A stretch of DNA of 64,000 bases from Paraburkholderia caledonica NBRC 102488 (GCF_000685095.1 NZ_BAYE01000017.1:58259-122258); one strand, 5' to 3'. Counted from the first letter of the stretch, positions 52,835 to 61,767 are shown. Numbers and translations: made by a program. Notes: generated from the sequence alone by a model not told the origin.

Positions 52835-54181
52835 TCAACGCATCGGGACGCCGCCGCCTTTGAAATTAGCTTTCTTCAGCAGCGATTCATACTGTTGCGA
52901 CATAACGTACGACTGCACCTGCGCCATGAAATCCATTGTGACGACGACAATGATCAGCAGCGACGTTCCACCAAAATAAAACGGCACGTTCCAGCGCAGC
53001 ACCAAAAACTCGGGCAGCAGGCAAACAAACACGATGTAGATCGCACCAGCCAGCGTCAGACGCGTCAGGATGCGGTCGATATATCGCGCCGTTTGATCGC
53101 CCGGGCGGATGCCAGGAACGAATGCGCCACTCTTCTTCAGGTTGTCGGCCGTCTCCCTGCTGTTGAACACCAGTGCAGTGTAGAAAAAGCAGAAGAATAC
53201 GATCGCCAACGCGTACAGCAACACGTACACGGGTTGGCCGGGCTTGATGGCTTCGGCCACATTATGCAGCGTGTCTGCGAACCATCCGGTGCGCGACCCT
53301 GAACTAAACCAGTTCAGGATGGTTGCCGGGAAGAGAATGATCGACGATGCAAAGATCGGCGGAATCACGCCCGACATGTTCAATTTCAGCGGCAAATGCG
53401 AGGATTGACCGCCGTAAATCTTGTTACCGACTTGCCGCTTTGCGTAGTTCACAAGAATCTTGCGCTGGCCGCGTTCGATGAACACCACCAGATACGTCAC
53501 AGCAGCAATCAGCGCAACGACAATAATCGCCGAGATGATACTCATCGAGCCGGTTCGCACCAGTTCAAAGAGACCACCGATTGCATTGGGGAAACCCGCT
53601 GCAATACCGCCGAAAATGATGATCGAGATACCGTTGCCGAGTCCGCGCTCCGTAATCTGCTCACCGAGCCACATCAGGAACATCGTGCCCGTCACCAGCG
53701 TCACGACCGTCGTCAGCCGAAACACCATTCCCGGATCGATCACGAGGGCCGGCTGATTTTCCAATGCCACGGCGATGCCGAATGCCTGGAACGTCGCCAG
53801 CAAGACCGTGAAGATCCGCGTGTACTGCGTGATCTTCCGCTGCCCCGCCTGCCCTTCTTTTTTCAGCGCTTCCAGCTGCGGCGAGACAATCGCCAGCAAC
53901 TGCATGATGATCGACGCCGAGATATACGGCATGATCCCAAGCGCGAAAATCGTGAACCGCGAAAGTGCGCCACCCGAGAACATGTTGAACATGCCAAGGA
54001 TGCCGCCCGACTGACTCTGAAACAACTTTGCCAGCTGGTCCGGGTCGATACCCGGCACCGGAATGTGCGCGCCGATACGGTAGACGATCAGCGCCAGGAG
54101 CAGAAATACTGCCCGCCGACGCAGATCGCCAAACTTCGCCGCGCTGCGACCGGGTTTTGCGAGACTCGGGCTGTTAGCCAA
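52835..54181 (-). CDS. secY: Protein translocase subunit SecY (TTG start)
   Basis: 448 aa with ten membrane helices. The TTG at 54181 has GGAGAAGG 3 nt upstream and yields the expected ANSPSLAKPGRSAAKFGDLRRRAVFLL N-terminus. Core motifs include PYISASIIMQLL (plug/helix 2), IFFGGIAAGFPN-like loops and the cytoplasmic C5 loop RPGDQTARYIDRILTRLTLAG. It forms the Sec channel in the inner membrane. Sits between rplO and infA as in the classic spc operon. Confidence 0.97.
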   Translation of the reverse strand: MANSPSLAKPGRSAAKFGDLRRRAVFLLLALIVYRIGAHIPVPGIDPDQLAKLFQSQSGGILGMFNMFSGGALSRFTIFALGIMPYISASIIMQLLAIVSPQLEALKKEGQAGQRKITQYTRIFTVLLATFQAFGIAVALENQPALVIDPGMVFRLTTVVTLVTGTMFLMWLGEQITERGLGNGISIIIFGGIAAGFPNAIGGLFELVRTGSMSIISAIIVVALIAAVTYLVVFIERGQRKILVNYAKRQVGNKIYGGQSSHLPLKLNMSGVIPPIFASSIILFPATILNWFSSGSRTGWFADTLHNVAEAIKPGQPVYVLLYALAIVFFCFFYTALVFNSRETADNLKKSGAFVPGIRPGDQTARYIDRILTRLTLAGAIYIVFVCLLPEFLVLRWNVPFYFGGTSLLIIVVVTMDFMAQVQSYVMSQQYESLLKKANFKGGGVPMR

Positions 54182-54227
54182 GTACCTTCTCCGATGCAAA
54201 TGCTAGTGACGGCAAATAACTTGCGCG

Positions 54228-54662
54228 TTACTCGGCAAAAGAGCCGCCGGCTGCTTCAATAGCAGCGCGCGCACCCTTCGTCGCACCCAGACCCTTCACA
54301 ACGATCTTGCGCTTGAGCTCGCCCGTCGCGATGATCTTGGCGCTCTTGATCAGCTCACCAACCAGACCGGCTTGCTTCAGAGCCAACAGGTCGATTTCAT
54401 CAACCGGCAGCTTTTCCAGATCAGAGAGACGCACTTCACCAACGAATTCCTTCGTCAGCGAGGTGAAGCCACGCTTCGGCAGGCGACGTTGCAGCGGCAT
54501 TTGACCGCCTTCGAAGCCAACCTTGTGAAAGCCGCCCGAACGCGACTTCTGACCTTTGTGACCACGGCCGGCGGTCTTGCCCAGGCCAGAGCCGATGCCG
54601 CGACCAACGCGACGCTTTGCGTGCTTCGCGCCTTCAGCCGGCTTCAGGTTATTCAATTCCAT
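54228..54662 (-). CDS. rplO: 50S ribosomal protein L15
   Basis: 144 aa from the ATG at 54662. MELNNLKPAEGAKHAKRRVGRGIGSGLGKTAGRGHKGQKSRSGG is the glycine- and arginine-rich N-terminal extension; GFEGGQMPLQRRLPKRGF and the C-terminal RAAIEAAGGSF follow. Between rpmD and secY. Confidence 0.97.
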   Translation of the reverse strand: MELNNLKPAEGAKHAKRRVGRGIGSGLGKTAGRGHKGQKSRSGGFHKVGFEGGQMPLQRRLPKRGFTSLTKEFVGEVRLSDLEKLPVDEIDLLALKQAGLVGELIKSAKIIATGELKRKIVVKGLGATKGARAAIEAAGGSFAE

Positions 54663-54691
54663 TATCAACTCCTTGAGTCCCGGTCAGCCGC

Positions 54692-54874
54692 TTAGCTGAT
54701 GACCTTAACGAGGTACGAAACCTTGTTGATCATGCCGCGCACGGCCGGCGTGTCCTGCAATTCGCTAACCGAGTTGAGTCGGCGCAGACCGAGGCCACGC
54801 ACCGTTGCACGGTGCGTTTCGCGGGTGCCGATCAGGCTCTTGACGAGCTGGACCTTGACAGTTTTATCAGACAT
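54692..54874 (-). CDS. rpmD: 50S ribosomal protein L30
   Basis: 60 aa from the ATG at 54874: KTVKVQLVKSLIGTRETHRATVRGLGLRRLNSVSELQDTP, then GMINKVSYLVKVI. A typical short L30. The longer open frame upstream overlaps rpsE and is not real. Confidence 0.97.
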   Translation of the reverse strand: MSDKTVKVQLVKSLIGTRETHRATVRGLGLRRLNSVSELQDTPAVRGMINKVSYLVKVIS

Positions 54875-54884
54875 GGTGTCCACC

Positions 54885-55403
54885 TTAGCCCAGAATATCT
54901 TCGACGGACTTGCCGCGCTTCGCCGCGATGTCGCCCGGGGTGGACTGCTTGCGCAGACCGTCGAGCGTTGCACGAACGAGGTTATACGGGTTCGTCGAAC
55001 CGTGGCTCTTGGCCACAACGTTCTGCACGCCCATCACGTCGAACACTGCGCGCATCGGACCGCCAGCGATCACACCGGTACCGTCCTTCGCCGGAGCCAG
55101 GAGGACCATCGATGCGCCGTGCTTGCCGTGCACTTCGTGTTGCAGGGTACCGTTCTTCAGCGGCACCTTGAACATGTTGCGGCGGGCTTGTTCCATCGCC
55201 TTCTGGACAGCGACAGGCACTTCCTTCGCCTTGCCCTTGCCCATACCGACGCGGCCATCACCGTCGCCGACTACGGTCAGTGCGGCGAAACCGAGAATAC
55301 GGCCACCCTTCACGACCTTGGTCACGCGGTTGACCGAAATCATCTTTTCACGCAGGCCGTCGTCGCGTTCGTCAGCCTGAACTTTCGCTTGCATCTTTGC
55401 CAT
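54885..55403 (-). CDS. rpsE: 30S ribosomal protein S5
   Basis: 172 aa. The double-stranded RNA-binding-like N-domain (REKMISVNRVTKVVKGGRILGFAALTVVGDGDGRVGMGKGKAKEVP) and the C-domain (GVIAGGPMRAVFDVMGVQNVVAKSHGSTNPYNLVRATLDGL) are intact. S5 helps decoding accuracy. 10 bp before rpmD. Confidence 0.98.
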   Translation of the reverse strand: MAKMQAKVQADERDDGLREKMISVNRVTKVVKGGRILGFAALTVVGDGDGRVGMGKGKAKEVPVAVQKAMEQARRNMFKVPLKNGTLQHEVHGKHGASMVLLAPAKDGTGVIAGGPMRAVFDVMGVQNVVAKSHGSTNPYNLVRATLDGLRKQSTPGDIAAKRGKSVEDILG

Positions 55404-55417
55404 GACGAATTCTTCCC

Positions 55418-55783
55418 TTAGAACTTGAGTCCGGCTTCGCGCGCCGCATCAGCCAGCGCTTTCACGCGGCCGTGGTAACGGAAACCCGAACGGTCGAAGG
55501 CGACGGATTCGATGCCGGCAGCCTTAGCCTTTTCTGCGATGCGCTTGCCGATCAGCGTGGCAGCAGCGACGTTGCCGCCCTTGCCCGTTTGATCAGCCAG
55601 TTGCGCACGCACTTCGGCCTCGAGCGTCGACGCGCTGGCGAGCACCTTGGTGCCGCACGGCGAGAACACTTGCGCATAGATGTGCGTATTCGTGCGATGC
55701 ACGGCGAGACGCGCGACCTGCAGCTCAGCGATCTTGATACGCGTCTGACGAGCGCGGCGCAGGCGAGATTGAGTCTTATCCAT
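55418..55783 (-). CDS. rplR: 50S ribosomal protein L18
   Basis: 121 aa 5S rRNA-binding protein: LRRARQTRIKIAELQVARLAVHRTNTHIYAQVF, then GKGGNVAAATLIGKRIAEKAKAAGIESVAFDRSGFRYHGRVKALADAAREAGLKF. Normal length, 14 bp before rpsE. Confidence 0.98.
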   Translation of the reverse strand: MDKTQSRLRRARQTRIKIAELQVARLAVHRTNTHIYAQVFSPCGTKVLASASTLEAEVRAQLADQTGKGGNVAAATLIGKRIAEKAKAAGIESVAFDRSGFRYHGRVKALADAAREAGLKF

Positions 55784-55795
55784 GATTGCGCACCC

Positions 55796-56326
55796 TTACT
55801 TCTTCTTCGTTTCTTTGAGGATCACGACCTCGTTGGCGTAGCGCACACCCTTGCCCTTATAGGGCTCCGGCGGACGATAGCCGCGCACTTCTGCAGCGAC
55901 CTGGCCAACTTTCTGCTTGTCGATCCCCTTAATCACGATTTCGGTTTGCGACGGGGTTTCAGCCTTCACGCCTTCCGGCATCTGGTGCACCACGGGGTGC
56001 GAGAAACCCAGCGACAGGTTCAGCTTGTCGCCTTGCGCCTGTGCGCGGTAACCGACGCCAACCAGCGTCAGCTTGCGCTCGAAACCCTTCGTCACGCCGT
56101 TCACCATGTTCGCCACCAGTGCGCGCATCGTGCCCGACATCGCATTCGCTTCGCGGCTTTCGTCAACAGGCTCGATCTTCAGAATGCCGTTGTCGTTCAC
56201 CACTTTCACGAGGCGGTTAGCCGCCTGCGTAATCGTACCCAGCGGGCCCTTGACGGTAATGCGATCGTCGCTCAGGGCCACTTCTGCGCCTTGCAGCGCG
56301 ATCGGGCTTTTACCTACTCGAGACAT
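55796..56326 (-). CDS. rplF: 50S ribosomal protein L6
   Basis: 176 aa with the two L6 repeats; the C-terminal EIVIKGIDKQKVGQVAAEVRGYRPPEPYKGKGVRYANE is diagnostic. It binds the base of the stalk near the sarcin-ricin loop. 12 bp before rplR. Confidence 0.98.
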   Translation of the reverse strand: MSRVGKSPIALQGAEVALSDDRITVKGPLGTITQAANRLVKVVNDNGILKIEPVDESREANAMSGTMRALVANMVNGVTKGFERKLTLVGVGYRAQAQGDKLNLSLGFSHPVVHQMPEGVKAETPSQTEIVIKGIDKQKVGQVAAEVRGYRPPEPYKGKGVRYANEVVILKETKKK

Positions 56327-56344
56327 GTTTCTCTCCTTTCGGCC

Positions 56345-56740
56345 TTAAGCGACGTAGCAGATGACTTCGCCGCCAACGCCCGTTGCGCGCGCCTTGCGGT
56401 CCGTCATCACGCCCTTCGGCGTCGACACGATTGCCACGCCGAGGCCATTCATGACCACGGGGATGTCGTTACGGCCGCGGTACACACGCAGACCAGGCTT
56501 CGAGACGCGCTCAATGCGCTCGATCACCGGACGGCCAGCGTAGTACTTCAACACGATATTCAATTCAGACTTCGCACCTTCGGACTTCACTGCGAAATCA
56601 TCGATATAGCCTTCGTCCTTCAGGACCTGCGCAATCGCAACCTTGACTTTCGACGAGGGCATAGTCACCGAGACTTTCTCAACCATCTGCGCGTTGCGGA
56701 TGCGAGTCAGCATATCGGCGATAGGATCACTCATGCTCAT
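56345..56740 (-). CDS. rpsH: 30S ribosomal protein S8
   Basis: 131 aa. [45 protein letters not shown] and the C-terminal [22 protein letters not shown] are clear. In E. coli S8 represses spc translation at rplE; any equivalent site is not visible by eye. A second ATG two codons in is also possible as start. Confidence 0.98.
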
Positions 56741-56754
56741 TTACGTTTCTCCTA

Positions 56755-57060
56755 TTACCAGCTCGCCTTGGTCAGGCCAGGGATCTCGCCGCGGAACGCG
56801 ATTTCGCGAATCTTGTTACGCGCCAGCCCGAATTTACGGAACGTACCGCGCGGACGACCAGTAATCGCACAACGATTGCGCTTACGGGTCGGGTTAGAGT
56901 TGCGCGGCAGTTGTTGCAGTTCCAGACGTGCTGCGTAATGCTCTTCGTCCGACTTGCTCATATCGCCAATGATCGCCTTCAACTCTGCACGCTTGGGCGC
57001 GTACTTAGCGGCGAGGCGAGCACGCTTCTTTTCACGTTCGATCAGTGCCAGTTTAGCCAC
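56755..57060 (-). CDS. rpsN: 30S ribosomal protein S14
   Basis: 101 aa, the long zinc-free (C-) form: MAKLALIEREKKRARLAAKYAPKRAELKAII and NPTRKRNRCAITGRPRGTFRKFGLARNKIREIAFRGEIPGLTKASW. Only one of the cysteines of the zinc form is present, as expected for this type. 14 bp before rpsH. Confidence 0.98.
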   Translation of the reverse strand: MAKLALIEREKKRARLAAKYAPKRAELKAIIGDMSKSDEEHYAARLELQQLPRNSNPTRKRNRCAITGRPRGTFRKFGLARNKIREIAFRGEIPGLTKASW

Positions 57061-57067
57061 GGTAACC

Positions 57068-57607
57068 TCAGTTTCTGAACGGGAACTTGAAGCTGGCGAG
57101 CAGAGCCTTTGCTTCGTCGTCGGTCTTCGCAGTCGTCGTGATGCTGATATTCAGCCCACGCAGTGCGTCGATCTTGTCGTAGTCGATTTCGGGGAAAATG
57201 ATCTGCTCTTTCACACCGATGTTGTAGTTGCCGCGACCGTCGAACGCACGACCCGACACGCCACGGAAGTCGCGCACACGGGGGAGCGCAACCGTCACGA
57301 AACGGTCCAGAAATTCGTACATTGCCTGACCACGCAACGTGACCATTGCACCGATCGGGTATCCCTGACGGATCTTGAAGCCAGCGATTGCCTTGCGTGC
57401 CTTGGTGATCACCGGCTTCTGGCCAGCGATCTTCGTCAGGTCGCCAACGGCGTTTTCGATGATCTTCTTGTCAGCAACCGCTTCGCCAAGGCCCATGTTC
57501 AGGGTGATCTTGGTGATGCGCGGCACTTCCATCACGGACTTGTAACCGAACTTCTCGATGAGGCCGGGTACAACCTTTTCTTTGTAAAACTCTTGCAAAC
57601 GAGCCAT
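57068..57607 (-). CDS. rplE: 50S ribosomal protein L5
   Basis: 179 aa 5S rRNA-binding protein: MARLQEFYKEKVVPGLIEKFGYKSVMEVPRITKITLNMGLGEA, GQKPVITKARKAIAGFKIRQGYPIG, then FPEIDYDKIDALRGLNISITTTAKTDDEAKALL. 7 bp before rpsN. Confidence 0.98.
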   Translation of the reverse strand: MARLQEFYKEKVVPGLIEKFGYKSVMEVPRITKITLNMGLGEAVADKKIIENAVGDLTKIAGQKPVITKARKAIAGFKIRQGYPIGAMVTLRGQAMYEFLDRFVTVALPRVRDFRGVSGRAFDGRGNYNIGVKEQIIFPEIDYDKIDALRGLNISITTTAKTDDEAKALLASFKFPFRN

Positions 57608-57624
57608 TTTTTTACTCCGCAGCG

Positions 57625-57933
57625 TCAGGCGCTCAGCTCGGCACCAGTCGTCTTAAGGAAACGGACTTTCTTGTCTCCTTCGACCTTGATGCCTACACGC
57701 GACGCCTTGCCATTCGCGTCGACCAATGCGACGTTCGAAATTTGCAGCGGCATCGTCTTGGCTTCCACACCACCCGTCGTACCCTTCATCGGGTTCGGCT
57801 TGACGTGTTTCTTGACGAGGTTGATACCCTCGACAATGACCTTGCCTTCGCCAACGGACAGCACGACGCCGCGCTTGCCTTTATCTTTGCCGGTGATGAC
57901 GATAACTTCGTCACCTTTGCGAATCTTGTTCAT
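57625..57933 (-). CDS. rplX: 50S ribosomal protein L24
   Basis: 102 aa with the KOW motif (IRKGDEVIVITGKDKGKRGVVLSV) and NLVKKHVKPNPMKGTTGGVEAKTMPLQISNVAL. An early assembly initiator of the 50S subunit. 17 bp before rplE and 9 bp after rplN. Confidence 0.98.
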   Translation of the reverse strand: MNKIRKGDEVIVITGKDKGKRGVVLSVGEGKVIVEGINLVKKHVKPNPMKGTTGGVEAKTMPLQISNVALVDANGKASRVGIKVEGDKKVRFLKTTGAELSA

Positions 57934-57942
57934 CGCGACTCC

Positions 57943-58311
57943 TTACAGCACTTCAGGTGCCAACGAAACGATCTTCATGAATCGTTCGCTGCGCAACTCG
58001 CGCGTGACAGGCCCGAAAATACGGGTGCCAATAGGTTCGAGCTTGGCATTCAACAACACTGCGGCGTTGCCATCGAACTTGATCAGCGAGCCGTCCTGAC
58101 GGCGCACACCCTTGGCGGTGCGAACCACCACAGCGTTATAAATTTCGCCTTTCTTCACGCGCCCGCGCGGCGTTGCTTCTTTGACGGTCACCTTGATGAT
58201 GTCGCCAATGCTGGCATAACGACGCTTCGAGCCGCCGAGCACCTTGATGCACATGACTTCACGCGCACCCGTGTTGTCGGCCACTTCAAGCCGAGTTTCG
58301 GTCTGGATCAT
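57943..58311 (-). CDS. rplN: 50S ribosomal protein L14 (first gene of the spc group)
   Basis: 122 aa: MIQTETRLEVADNTGAREVMCIKVLGGSKRRYASIGDIIKVTVKEA and the C-terminal GPVTRELRSERFMKIVSLAPEVL. It forms intersubunit bridges with 16S rRNA. The 289-bp gap before it, with a promoter and inverted repeat, separates it from rpsQ, so it begins the spc transcript. Confidence 0.98.
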   Translation of the reverse strand: MIQTETRLEVADNTGAREVMCIKVLGGSKRRYASIGDIIKVTVKEATPRGRVKKGEIYNAVVVRTAKGVRRQDGSLIKFDGNAAVLLNAKLEPIGTRIFGPVTRELRSERFMKIVSLAPEVL

Positions 58312-58519
58312 GGTTTATCTTTCCCAACTTAATCCGGTCACACCACCATGGCGCACCCGGTCAGTCTTGGTCCCGTCAGCCAATCGGCTGCTTGGGTTAG
58401 AACAGCAGCGACGGCAAACGAAACCCGCCATCGCAATCCGGTGAATCCTTCGGGACAGACTGGCGCCTGAACCGCTTCCCCCACCAACTTCGCCCGCGAC
58501 GGGGCTCCCATAAAGAGGG
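58312..58519. other. Leader between the spc promoter and rplN
   Basis: About 210 nt of untranslated leader if the promoter at 58529-58556 is used. No gene is supported. It could hold regulatory structure, but no obvious long hairpin was found. Confidence 0.5.
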
Positions 58520-58552
58520 AAGACCGAGATTATAACAAATAATCTCGGTCTT
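58520..58552. repeat. Perfect 14-bp inverted repeat with 5-nt loop between rpsQ and rplN
   Basis: AAGACCGAGATTAT (58520-58533) and its exact complement ATAATCTCGGTCTT (58539-58552) flank AACAA. There is no T-run on either strand long enough for a strong terminator. It overlaps the -10 and -35 of the candidate spc promoter. Confidence 0.95.
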
Positions 58553-58556
58553 GCAA
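58529..58556 (-). promoter_or_regulatory. Candidate spc-operon sigma-70 promoter
   Basis: On the minus strand TTGCAA (58551-58556), a 16-nt spacer and a perfect TATAAT (58529-58534), about 215 nt upstream of rplN. It is embedded in the inverted repeat, whose left arm contributes TATAAT. Position between the S10 and spc groups matches the known spc promoter location in E. coli. Confidence 0.7.
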
Positions 58557-58600
58557 GCGAAATCTACTGCGATTTCAACAACTTCTACTACTCAGCGGCG

Positions 58601-58873
58601 TCAGATGACGCGAGCAGCCTCGACCAGGCGAGCCACAACCCAAGCCTTCGTCTTCGAAATCGGACGAGTTTCCTGGATTTCAACGAGGTCACCCTCGTTG
58701 TACGTGTTCGCGTCGTCGTGCGCATGGTACTTCTTGGAGCGCACAACATACTTGCCGTAGATCGGGTGCTTCACGCGGTGCTCAACCAGCACGGTGACCG
58801 TCTTGTCCATCTTGTTGCTGACGACCTTGCCGACCAGCGTCCGCTTGAGCGAGGTTTTTACGCTATCGTTCAT
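58601..58873 (-). CDS. rpsQ: 30S ribosomal protein S17 (last gene of the S10 group)
   Basis: 90 aa OB-fold protein: [79 protein letters not shown]. It overlaps the rpmC stop by 4 bp (58870-58873). It is followed by the 289-bp gap that separates S10 from spc. Confidence 0.98.
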
Positions 58874-59064
58874 TTCTGGTTCGCCTTCTCAGTCAGGACG
58901 GTCCGCACACGTGCGATGTCGCGACGAACCTTCTTCAGCTGGCTCGTGTTCGTGAGCTGCTGGGTCGCGAGTTGCATGCGCAGGCCGAATTGCGCCTTCA
59001 GCAGGTCCGACAGCTCCTTGTTGAGCGCGGCCTGATCTTTCTGGTGAAGTTCGGAAGCCTTCAT
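58870..59064 (-). CDS. rpmC: 50S ribosomal protein L29
   Basis: 64 aa from the ATG at 59064 (an ATG directly before it is also possible). [60 protein letters not shown] is a typical all-helical L29. Overlaps rpsQ as ATGA. Confidence 0.98.
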
Positions 59065-59074
59065 CATTTGCTCC

Positions 59075-59491
59075 TTAGGCGCCGAGCTGACGCACGATGA
59101 AGGTCGTCTTGAGCGGCAGCTTAGCTGCAGCCAGACGGAACGCTTCGCGTGCCAGCTCTTCGGTTACGCCGTCCATTTCGTACAGCATCTTGCCCGGTTG
59201 AATCTCTGCGACGTAGTACTCAGGGTTACCTTTACCGTTACCCATACGTACTTCAGCCGGCTTGTGCGAGATCGGCTTGTCCGGGAAGATGCGGATCCAG
59301 ATGCGGCCACCACGCTTGATGTGACGCGTCATTGCACGACGTGCCGCTTCAATCTGGCGCGCGGTCAGACGACCACGACCGATAGCCTTCAGGCCGAACT
59401 CACCGAACGACACCGCGTTACCGCGGGTAGCGACACCGGTGTTACGACCTTTCTGCTCTTTGCGATACTTTCTGCGTTTCGGTTGCAGCAT
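59075..59491 (-). CDS. rplP: 50S ribosomal protein L16
   Basis: 138 aa: MLQPKRRKYRKEQKGRNTGVATRGNAVSFGEFGLKAIGRGRLTARQIEAARRAMTRHIKRGG and GNPEYYVAEIQPGKMLYEMDGV. It contacts A-site tRNA. Ends 10 bp before rpmC and begins 2 bp after rpsC. Confidence 0.98.
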   Translation of the reverse strand: MLQPKRRKYRKEQKGRNTGVATRGNAVSFGEFGLKAIGRGRLTARQIEAARRAMTRHIKRGGRIWIRIFPDKPISHKPAEVRMGNGKGNPEYYVAEIQPGKMLYEMDGVTEELAREAFRLAAAKLPLKTTFIVRQLGA

Positions 59492-59493
59492 CG

Positions 59494-60300
59494 TTATTCT
59501 CCAGTCTTCCCGTCGCCGCCGGCACCGCCAGCACGACGAGGAGCGCCACGGCGTGCACCTGCCGGGCCACCACCTTCACCATCGCGACGCGGACGGCGAT
59601 CGCCACCCGGACGTGCGTTGCGACGCGGACGCTTTTCTTCGGCGACTTCTTCAACCACCGGTGCGTCGTTGCGGCCGAGCGTATCGCCCTTGTAGACCCA
59701 CACCTTCACACCGATGATGCCGTACGTCGTTTTGGCTTCCGAAGTCGCGTAGTCGATATCTGCGCGCAGCGTATGAAGCGGAACGCGACCTTCGCGATAC
59801 CATTCCGTACGAGCGATTTCGATACCGTTCAGACGACCAGCGCTCATGATCTTGATGCCTTGAGCACCCAGACGCATCGCGTTCTGCATCGCACGTTTCA
59901 TCGCGCGGCGGAACATGATCCGGCGCTCGAGCTGTTGCGTGATCGAGTCGGCAATGAGTTGCGCATCGGTTTCCGGCTTGCGGATTTCTTCGATGTTGAC
60001 GTGGACCGGAACGCCCATGCGGCGTTGCAGTTCCGACTTCAGCAGCTCGATATCCTCGCCCTTCTTACCGATGACCACACCCGGACGCGAGCTATAAATT
60101 GTGATGCGCGCGTTTTTCGCCGGACGCTCGATAACGACGCGACCAACCGAAGCGTTCTTCAGCTTCTTCTTCAGGTATTCACGAACACCGATGTCTTCCT
60201 GCAACATCGCCGCGAAATTGTTGTTGTTCGCGTACCAACGCGACGCCCAATTGCGGCTGACGGCCAAACGGAAGCCAGTCGGATGAATTTTCTGTCCCAT
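59494..60300 (-). CDS. rpsC: 30S ribosomal protein S3 with extended basic tail
   Basis: 268 aa. MGQKIHPTGFRLAVSRNWASRWYANNNNF, the KH domain (ITIYSSRPGVVIGKKGEDIELLKSEL) and GIEIARTEWYREGRVPLHTLRADIDYATSEAKTTYGIIGVKVWVYKG are standard. The last 45 or so residues are an Arg/Gly-rich disordered tail (GGDRRPRRDGEGGG…) not present in E. coli S3 (233 aa); such tails occur in related betaproteobacteria. It binds mRNA at the entry channel. Confidence 0.98.
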   Translation of the reverse strand: MGQKIHPTGFRLAVSRNWASRWYANNNNFAAMLQEDIGVREYLKKKLKNASVGRVVIERPAKNARITIYSSRPGVVIGKKGEDIELLKSELQRRMGVPVHVNIEEIRKPETDAQLIADSITQQLERRIMFRRAMKRAMQNAMRLGAQGIKIMSAGRLNGIEIARTEWYREGRVPLHTLRADIDYATSEAKTTYGIIGVKVWVYKGDTLGRNDAPVVEEVAEEKRPRRNARPGGDRRPRRDGEGGGPAGARRGAPRRAGGAGGDGKTGE

Positions 60301-60311
60301 CGTATGACCCC

Positions 60312-60641
60312 TTAATTCCCGACCGTCACAGTGATGTGACAGGATTGCTTCTCGATGCGGTTACCGCGGCCTTTAGCGCGCGCGGTAAAACGCTTGAGCG
60401 ACGCAGCCTTGTCGATGTAAATGCTCGTGATCTTGAGCTCATCGATATCGGCGCCTTCGTTATGCTCCGCATTCGCGATCGCCGACAGCACGACCTTTTT
60501 CACGATTCCCGCAGCCTTCTTCGGCGAGAACGTCAGAACGTTCAGCGCCTTGTCGACCGGCAAACCGCGGATCTGGTCAGCCACAAGGCGCGTTTTCTGC
60601 GCCGAGATGCGGGCACCGCGATGAATTGCTTTCACTTCCAT
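60312..60641 (-). CDS. rplV: 50S ribosomal protein L22
   Basis: 109 aa: MEVKAIHRGARISAQKTRLVADQIRGLPVDKALNVLTFSPKKAAGIVKKVVLSAIANAEHN and the C-terminal RAKGRGNRIEKQSCHITVTV. Its hairpin lines the exit tunnel. 11 bp before rpsC. Confidence 0.98.
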   Translation of the reverse strand: MEVKAIHRGARISAQKTRLVADQIRGLPVDKALNVLTFSPKKAAGIVKKVVLSAIANAEHNEGADIDELKITSIYIDKAASLKRFTARAKGRGNRIEKQSCHITVTVGN

Positions 60642-60651
60642 CTTGAGCCCC

Positions 60652-60927
60652 TTATTTCTTAGCCTTCTTGTCGGCTGCGTGACCCTTGAACGTACGGGTC
60701 AGTGCGAACTCGCCAAGCTTGTGGCCGACCATGTTTTCCGAGATGTACACCGGAACGTGTTGACGGCCGTTATGAACGGCGATCGTCAGACCGATGAAAT
60801 CCGGGAGGATCGTCGAGCGACGCGACCAGGTTTTGATCGGCTTCTTATCCCGCGAAGCTGCTGCCGCCTCAACTTTCTTCAGCAAATGGGCGTCGCAGAA
60901 CGGACCTTTTTTTACAGAACGTGCCAT
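60652..60927 (-). CDS. rpsS: 30S ribosomal protein S19
   Basis: 91 aa: [74 protein letters not shown]. 10 bp on either side to rplB and rplV. Confidence 0.98.
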
Positions 60928-60937
60928 TGCCTACTCC

Positions 60938-61765
60938 TTAACGCTTGTGACGGCGCTGGACGATCATGCTCGTCGTGCGCTTGTTGCTGCGGGTGCGATA
61001 ACCCTTAGCAGGCGTGCCCCACGGGCTCACCGGATCGCGACCTGCAGCCGTCTTGCCTTCACCACCACCGTGCGGGTGATCGACCGGGTTCATTGCAACG
61101 CCGCGCACCGTCGGGCGGATACCGCGCCAGCGGTTTGCGCCAGCCTTACCGATTTGACGGAGGCTATGCTCTTCGTTGCCAACTTCACCAATCGTCGCGC
61201 GGCACTCAACGTGGACGCGGCGGATTTCACCCGAGCGCAGGCGGACCTGTGCGTAGATGCCTTCACGAGCCAACAACATTGCCGACGTACCAGCCGAACG
61301 CGCCATTTGGGCACCCTTGCCCGGCAGCATTTCAATGCAGTGAATCGTCGTTCCGACCGGAATGTTGCGGATCGGCAGCGTGTTGCCTGCGCGGATCGGC
61401 GCTTCAGAACCGGACATCAGTTGTTGACCGACGGTGACACCCTTCGGAGCGATGATGTAACGGCGCTCGCCGTCCGCATACAGAACCAGCGCGATGTTCG
61501 CGCTACGGTTCGGATCGTATTCGAGACGTTCGACCTTCGCTGCGATACCGTCCTTGTTGCGACGGAAATCGACGACACGGTAATGATGCTTGTGACCACC
61601 ACCCTTGTGACGCGTGGTGATGTGGCCATTGTTGTTACGGCCGGCGGTCGAGGATTGCGAGTCGAGCAGCGGTGCAAACGGCTTGCCCTTGTACAGATCC
61701 TTGTTGACCACCTTGACCATCGCGCGGCGACCCGGCGAAGTCGGCTTAACTTTAACGATTGCCAT
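60938..61765 (-). CDS. rplB: 50S ribosomal protein L2
   Basis: 275 aa. It has the GRNNNGHITTRHKGGGHKHHYRVVDFRRNKDG block and the C-terminal peptidyl-transferase-proximal VRGVAMNPVDHPHGGGEGKTAAGRDPVSPWGTPAKGYRTRSNKRT. Normal length and order, directly after rplW (2 bp). Confidence 0.99.
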   Translation of the reverse strand: MAIVKVKPTSPGRRAMVKVVNKDLYKGKPFAPLLDSQSSTAGRNNNGHITTRHKGGGHKHHYRVVDFRRNKDGIAAKVERLEYDPNRSANIALVLYADGERRYIIAPKGVTVGQQLMSGSEAPIRAGNTLPIRNIPVGTTIHCIEMLPGKGAQMARSAGTSAMLLAREGIYAQVRLRSGEIRRVHVECRATIGEVGNEEHSLRQIGKAGANRWRGIRPTVRGVAMNPVDHPHGGGEGKTAAGRDPVSPWGTPAKGYRTRSNKRTTSMIVQRRHKR

Positions 61766-61767
61766 GA

